From Inquilinus sp. (GTDB taxonomy: Bacteria; Pseudomonadota; Alphaproteobacteria; DSM-16000; Inquilinaceae), in contig JABDIP010000099.1 in the NCBI GenBank assembly GCA_013003675.1, forward strand, positions 1 through 7,205: 7,205 nucleotides of DNA, written 5' to 3'. Shown here in pieces: positions 7,091 through 7,205 of this stretch; the stretch's first letter is position 1, and every line of letters begins with the position of its first letter. Below the pieces are notes generated by a model. It was not told where the DNA came from and did no database searches. It was given only the letters and a program-made list of their open reading frames with translations. A program made the translations under genes and the position numbers.

Positions 7091-7104
7091 TTGATCTGGA
7101 TTAA
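7091..7104 (-). promoter_or_regulatory. FNR/FixK-type operator upstream of ftsH
   Basis: The minus strand reads TTAATCCAGATCAA (plus strand TTGATCTGGATTAA), one base off the full TTGAT-N4-ATCAA palindrome recognised by FNR, Anr and FixK proteins of the CRP/FNR family. Its centre, 7097.5, lies about 40.5 bases upstream of the start predicted from the -10 hexamer, close to the -41.5 position of class II activated promoters. This suggests induction of the operon at low oxygen. The regulator itself is not in the window. Confidence 0.68.
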
Positions 7105-7114
7105 GCAATGGACA

Positions 7115-7141
7115 CGCCGCCGGCCGGCTGCAAGGGCGGCG
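7115..7141 (-). terminator. G/C inverted repeat after the upstream gene, possible weak terminator
   Basis: CGCCGCC at 7115-7121 and GGCGGCG at 7135-7141 form a perfect 7-bp stem with a 13-base loop, beginning 7 bases after the stop of the upstream gene. There is no T-run after it on the minus strand, so it is not a classical intrinsic terminator. It may act with Rho, protect a 3' end, or be chance in GC-rich DNA. Confidence 0.3.
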
Positions 7142-7148
7142 GGCGCGC

Positions 7149-7205
7149 TCAGCCGGTTTGTTCGACCTGGTCGAGGATCTCGTCGGTGATCGCCTGCTTC
7201 AACTC
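7149..7205 (-). CDS. C-terminal end of an unidentified upstream gene
   Basis: The frame is open from the right edge and ends at TGA 7149-7151, giving ELKQAITDEILDQVEQTG. Codons end mostly in G or C, as in the genes downstream, and the peptide looks like an amphipathic acidic helix, so it is probably the end of a real protein. Too little is present to name a family. The gene is co-directional with ftsH, but the 165-base gap with a promoter suggests ftsH has its own transcription start. Confidence 0.6.
   Translation of the reverse strand, partial: ELKQAITDEILDQVEQTG

Overview
The window is GC-rich DNA (very strong G/C preference at codon third positions) that reads like an alphaproteobacterial chromosome, possibly from the Rhodospirillales or a related group. 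The taxonomic guess rests on base composition, gene style and an FNR/FixK-type operator. No ribosomal or other marker gene is present to confirm it. All convincing genes lie on the minus strand, so transcription runs from high to low coordinates.

Layout in order of transcription: (1) 7205-7149, the last 18 codons of an unidentified upstream gene. (2) 7148-6984, a 165-base intergenic region holding a G/C hairpin without a T-run, a near-perfect FNR/FixK-type palindrome (7091-7104), a TAGAAT -10 hexamer (7064-7069) spaced as in a class II activated promoter, and a GC-rich leader. (3) 6983-5118, a complete membrane-anchored AAA+ zinc protease of the FtsH family. (4) 5121-5068, a 17-codon mini-ORF that overlaps the ftsH stop as ATGA, has its own good Shine-Dalgarno, and ends 3 bases before the next gene in the same frame. 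(5) 5064-2809, a six-hairpin (GH15/GH63-like) glycoside hydrolase-type protein. (6) 2812-1532, a GT4 glycosyltransferase resembling diacylglycerol glucosyltransferases. (7) 1535-1 and beyond, an alkaline-phosphatase-superfamily phosphodiesterase/nucleotide-pyrophosphatase-like protein that runs off the left edge.

The last two gene junctions are 4-base ATGA overlaps, and the ftsH/mini-ORF junction is a third. The four large genes therefore look like one translationally coupled operon driven from the promoter in front of ftsH. The best reading, which is inference, is an oxygen-responsive accessory FtsH made together with a small set of enzymes for making, trimming or recycling a glycosylated lipid or glucan. 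This would link membrane protein quality control to envelope or glycolipid remodelling at low oxygen. The families are clear from motifs; the substrates and the joint function are not known from the sequence.

The two most informative oddities are the class II geometry of the FNR-type promoter and the in-frame TGA that separates the mini-ORF from the hydrolase gene. No tRNA, rRNA, CRISPR array, insertion sequence or attachment site was recognised.
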